A DNA stretch of 63,058 bases. Source: Rubripirellula obstinata (lineage in GTDB: Bacteria > Planctomycetota > Planctomycetia > Pirellulales > Pirellulaceae). How positions within the stretch are numbered: position 1 is the first letter of the stretch; every line of letters starts with the position of its first letter. This document shows, piece by piece, positions 60,809 to 63,058 of the stretch. The notes under the pieces are model-generated. The model searched no databases and was not told the origin of the DNA. It saw only the letters and a program-made list of their open reading frames with translations. The translations under genes and the position numbers were made by a program. Location of the stretch: assembly GCF_001642955.1 (NCBI RefSeq), contig NZ_LWSK01000022.1, positions 1 to 63,058 on the forward strand, in the 5' to 3' direction.

Positions 60809-62542
60809 TTAGCAGCCGCATCCGCTGTCACATCCGCCACCGCAGCTTGAGCAACCGCTGGCAGGAGCCGACGCAGCGCCGCAACCTGTCGATACGCTTG
60901 ATCCGCAACCGCTGGTGACAGGAACTTCAATCGTTTGTGGGACCATGATGGTCTTGCAAACTTGAACTTCCTTTTGAACCTGAACAGGAACGCAAACGGT
61001 GTAGGTTTCCGTCTTGGTTTCTGGAACTTGGTCGACCACGGTGACCGAGTAAGGAACTTCTTCTTGGACTTGATCCATGACCGTTACGGTGTAGGAGCGA
61101 GTCTTTTGTTGAGGCACCATGTCGGTGACCGTTCGTTGACGAGTTTCGGTCGTCATCGAAGTCTTAGGAACCATACGGGTGCGGGTTTCGCTAACCATGG
61201 TCGTCACTTGACGATCGCGGGTGCGAGTTTCAGTGCTGTAGCTTGTGCGTGACTCGGTTCGAGTACGTTGTTCGCTACGAGTCTTGGTCACTTGGTACTC
61301 TTGAGTACGAGTTTCCTGACGGCACTTCTGAATTGCAACCTGACGGGTGCGAGTTTCTTGACGCGTACGAGTCACAGGAACGCTACGAGTACGAGTTTCG
61401 TTGCGTGTCTTTGTGACGGGAACCATTCGAGTCTTGGTTTCGCTGCGGTACTTGGTCACGGTGACCGGACGAGTGCGAGTTTCGGTTCGGCACTTGTTCA
61501 CGGTGTACGTGTAAGGCTGCTGAACTTGCTCGGTCGTGTAAGTCGTGTAGGCAACTTGCTCACAAACGACGTTGGGAACCCAAACCTTCTTGGTGATGGT
61601 TTGCGTGCAGCCACCGCCGCAAGCGTCGCCACATCCGTCGCCGCATCCGCAAGCATCGCCGCATGATCCGCACGATCCACATCCGCCACAACTGTTGGCG
61701 GCGGGAACTTCTTCGGTCACGCACTGATAGCTACCCATGTCCTTGGACACGGTGCGATACTTGGTGACTGGGACGCGTTGGCAAACGGTCTTCATTGCGG
61801 TCTTGGTTTCCTGGTAAGGAACCTTGACGCTGTAAGACTGCTCAGTCGTTTCGGTGTAAGGAACCTGAACCGTGTAAGTCTGTGCGACTTGTTCGGTGTA
61901 AGGCACGCAAACCGAGTACGATTGCTCGATGTTCTCGGTGTAAGGAACGCTTACCGAGTATGACTGTTCTTGCATTTCCGTGTAAGGAACGTTGACCGAA
62001 TACTCGCGTGTTGCGGTTTCAGTGTAAGGAACCTGAACGGTGTAAGGAACTTCAACCTGTGTCGTTACAGGAACCTGAACGGTGTAGTTCTCTTGGACAG
62101 TGGATGTCTTAGGAACTTGGACCGTGTAGGATTCTGCGACTTGCGTCGTCACAGGAACTTGGACCGTGTAGTCTTCGGTTCGCTGTTGAGGAACCATGAC
62201 GGTGTACTGTTGCGTCTTGGTTTCTTGCCGAGGCACGCTCTTGGTGACCGTTCGTGTACGTGTCTCAGTACGAGGCACGCTCTTCATTACGGTAACTTCG
62301 CGAGTCTTGGTTTGTTGTTGCATCACGGTCTCGGAGACCATTTGCGTTTCGGTGACTTGTTGCGGAACCATGATGGTTTTTGTCGTCATGGTTGGTCCGC
62401 AGTCGCCGCTGCCCAAATCGCTGGCAACGGCAGAGCCGCAACCACAATCCGATGCAGGGGCTTCGCAGCATTGTGCGTTCGCTTGGCCAGCCGCACAGAC
62501 GGCGGTCAGCAACATGGCGAATGAAAATACAGTCTTCTTCAT
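60809..62542 (-). CDS. YTV-repeat, cysteine-rich cell-wall protein
   Basis: 577 residues with signal peptide MKKTVFSFAMLLTAVCAAG...NAQ. At least nine consecutive 14-residue repeats of the form Y-T/S-V-x-V-P-x-T-E/T follow (YTVQVPYTETATRE and relatives). After a Cys/Gly-rich hub (SCGGCGSCGSCGDACGCGDGCG) come Arg/Thr-rich 14-residue repeats (ETRTRSVPVTRTRQ) and a C-terminal Cys cluster ending GCDSGCGC. This is the YTV family described from Rhodopirellula cell-wall proteome work as a candidate structural wall protein, probably cross-linked by disulfides. The start is the ATG of the signal peptide; an open frame extends to 62668 without homology. Confidence 0.9.
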   Translation of the reverse strand: MKKTVFSFAMLLTAVCAAGQANAQCCEAPASDCGCGSAVASDLGSGDCGPTMTTKTIMVPQQVTETQMVSETVMQQQTKTREVTVMKSVPRTETRTRTVTKSVPRQETKTQQYTVMVPQQRTEDYTVQVPVTTQVAESYTVQVPKTSTVQENYTVQVPVTTQVEVPYTVQVPYTETATREYSVNVPYTEMQEQSYSVSVPYTENIEQSYSVCVPYTEQVAQTYTVQVPYTETTEQSYSVKVPYQETKTAMKTVCQRVPVTKYRTVSKDMGSYQCVTEEVPAANSCGGCGSCGSCGDACGCGDGCGDACGGGCTQTITKKVWVPNVVCEQVAYTTYTTEQVQQPYTYTVNKCRTETRTRPVTVTKYRSETKTRMVPVTKTRNETRTRSVPVTRTRQETRTRQVAIQKCRQETRTQEYQVTKTRSEQRTRTESRTSYSTETRTRDRQVTTMVSETRTRMVPKTSMTTETRQRTVTDMVPQQKTRSYTVTVMDQVQEEVPYSVTVVDQVPETKTETYTVCVPVQVQKEVQVCKTIMVPQTIEVPVTSGCGSSVSTGCGAASAPASGCSSCGGGCDSGCGC

Positions 62543-63058
62543 TGAGTCGATCCTAGAAGCTTCGGGGGGAATTGGCCGTCGCGGCCGGGGAGAAAAATCG
62601 TTCCAATCAAACTTACTTCGCGCGTTGTAAATAACTGTTTTGTTGGACAACTTGACGCAAAAGCGCAATTCCGAAAACTCATTATTTGAAAATTTGCGGA
62701 TTGTAGGGGCCGATTACGCACTTGCACCCGAGCCAGCAAAGCTCGAGCGTCTTCTGTTAACGGAGAGTTGAGAATTGTCCTGAAGCAACTTCCGTGTCCG
62801 AAAACATCTGTCGCAGCAGGACTCGCCAGGCTGACGCAGTGAAGCATTCCGAAACCGTTTAACCGCGTGGGCATCGCCTGGACCGCTAAATCTTTGGGAT
62901 TGCATCAGTTCTCGTTTGCGCAGGTTTCATTCTCACCGCGACGTTGAGTGCTTCCGCCGGGCTTGCCCCGGACGGAGCGGCAACTGGAAGCTACTACTAA
63001 CCGCAGATATTATTCGAAAGGGTACTCTCACGTAGGCCTCCGTTGCGGGCTTGTCCCG
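62543..63058. other. Upstream region of the YTV gene, no gene seen
   Basis: Contains the YTV promoter region and, at 62857-62878, a partial left arm of family A (GTTTAACCGCGTGGGCATCG). A CGCCGGGC...GCCCCGG inverted motif lies near 62955-62975. I see no reading frame with protein-like sequence; a gene may begin beyond the window edge. Confidence 0.5.

Noticed and set aside
1-63058. tRNA, rRNA, prophage, integrase or complete insertion sequence
   Set aside because: I looked for cloverleaf-like sequences, transposase or integrase motifs and phage structural genes and saw none; a computed scan could still find something small.

Overview
The window looks like chromosome from a marine planctomycete of the Pirellulaceae (Rhodopirellula-like). 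This rests on protein families seen in the sequence: a YTV-repeat cell-wall protein, a BBP7-type outer-membrane barrel, a DUF11/SdrD-type exoprotein carrying a planctomycete N-terminal LESMEKRELMAS-like motif, a large bacterial alpha-2-macroglobulin, BlaI/BlaR-type pairs, a bacterial V-type ATPase and many TTG/GTG starts. I see no rRNA, tRNA, CRISPR, phage or complete insertion sequence. Taxonomy is inference from gene content.

Layout. 0-5.5 kb: glycosyltransferase and endonuclease/phosphatase pair, an orphan trehalohydrolase (TreZ), csrA, and a small secreted basic protein behind a strong sigma-54-type promoter. 5.8-8.5 kb: PAS histidine kinase and NtrC-type sigma-54 activator. 8.6-16.8 kb: V-ATPase operon (minus strand) in the order TerB-like, B, D, I, K, E, DUF2764, A. 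17-22.7 kb: stress-type genes (quinone-oxidoreductase-like MDR, Rnk paralogues, CBS-DUF2267, VKOR-DsbA fusion), several of them truncated. 23.4-30.8 kb: nine-gene Mrp/Mbh-type cation/proton antiporter operon (minus strand). 30.9-33.1 kb: another Rnk paralogue, a 5'-truncated universal stress protein, a dihydroorotate-dehydrogenase-like stub, and a remnant in which a kinase and a sigma-54 regulator were fused by deletion. 33.6-37.2 kb: a giant protein that I identify as PPi-dependent PEP carboxykinase. 37.5-43.7 kb: DUF11 exoprotein and BBP7 barrel. 44-45.2 kb: DUF559 nuclease gene inside a 125-bp tandem array. 45.2-51.7 kb: CinA-like protein and alpha-2-macroglobulin. 51.8-57.7 kb: M56/BlaI pair, zinc-ribbon membrane protein, STAS protein, TIM-barrel isomerase. 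58-62.5 kb: CinA, DUF6702, PDZ protein, YTV protein.

How parts fit. V-ATPase, Mrp-type antiporter and PPi-PEPCK all concern ion or pyrophosphate energetics, and the K subunit keeps residues that ligate Na+ in known sodium V-ATPases. The kinase/activator pair lies close to sigma-54-type promoters before the small secreted protein and an Rnk paralogue, which suggests a stress regulon. Broken copies of the same gene types cluster at 19-33 kb.

The intergenic DNA is rich in palindromes. Many consist of two inverted hairpins each with a GTAG foot, the architecture of REP/REPIN elements mobilised by RAYT (TnpA-REP) enzymes. A second family (GTTTAACCGCG...) and a third (125-bp double-hairpin units around a DUF559 gene) are also present. 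Several truncated genes end at or near these repeats.
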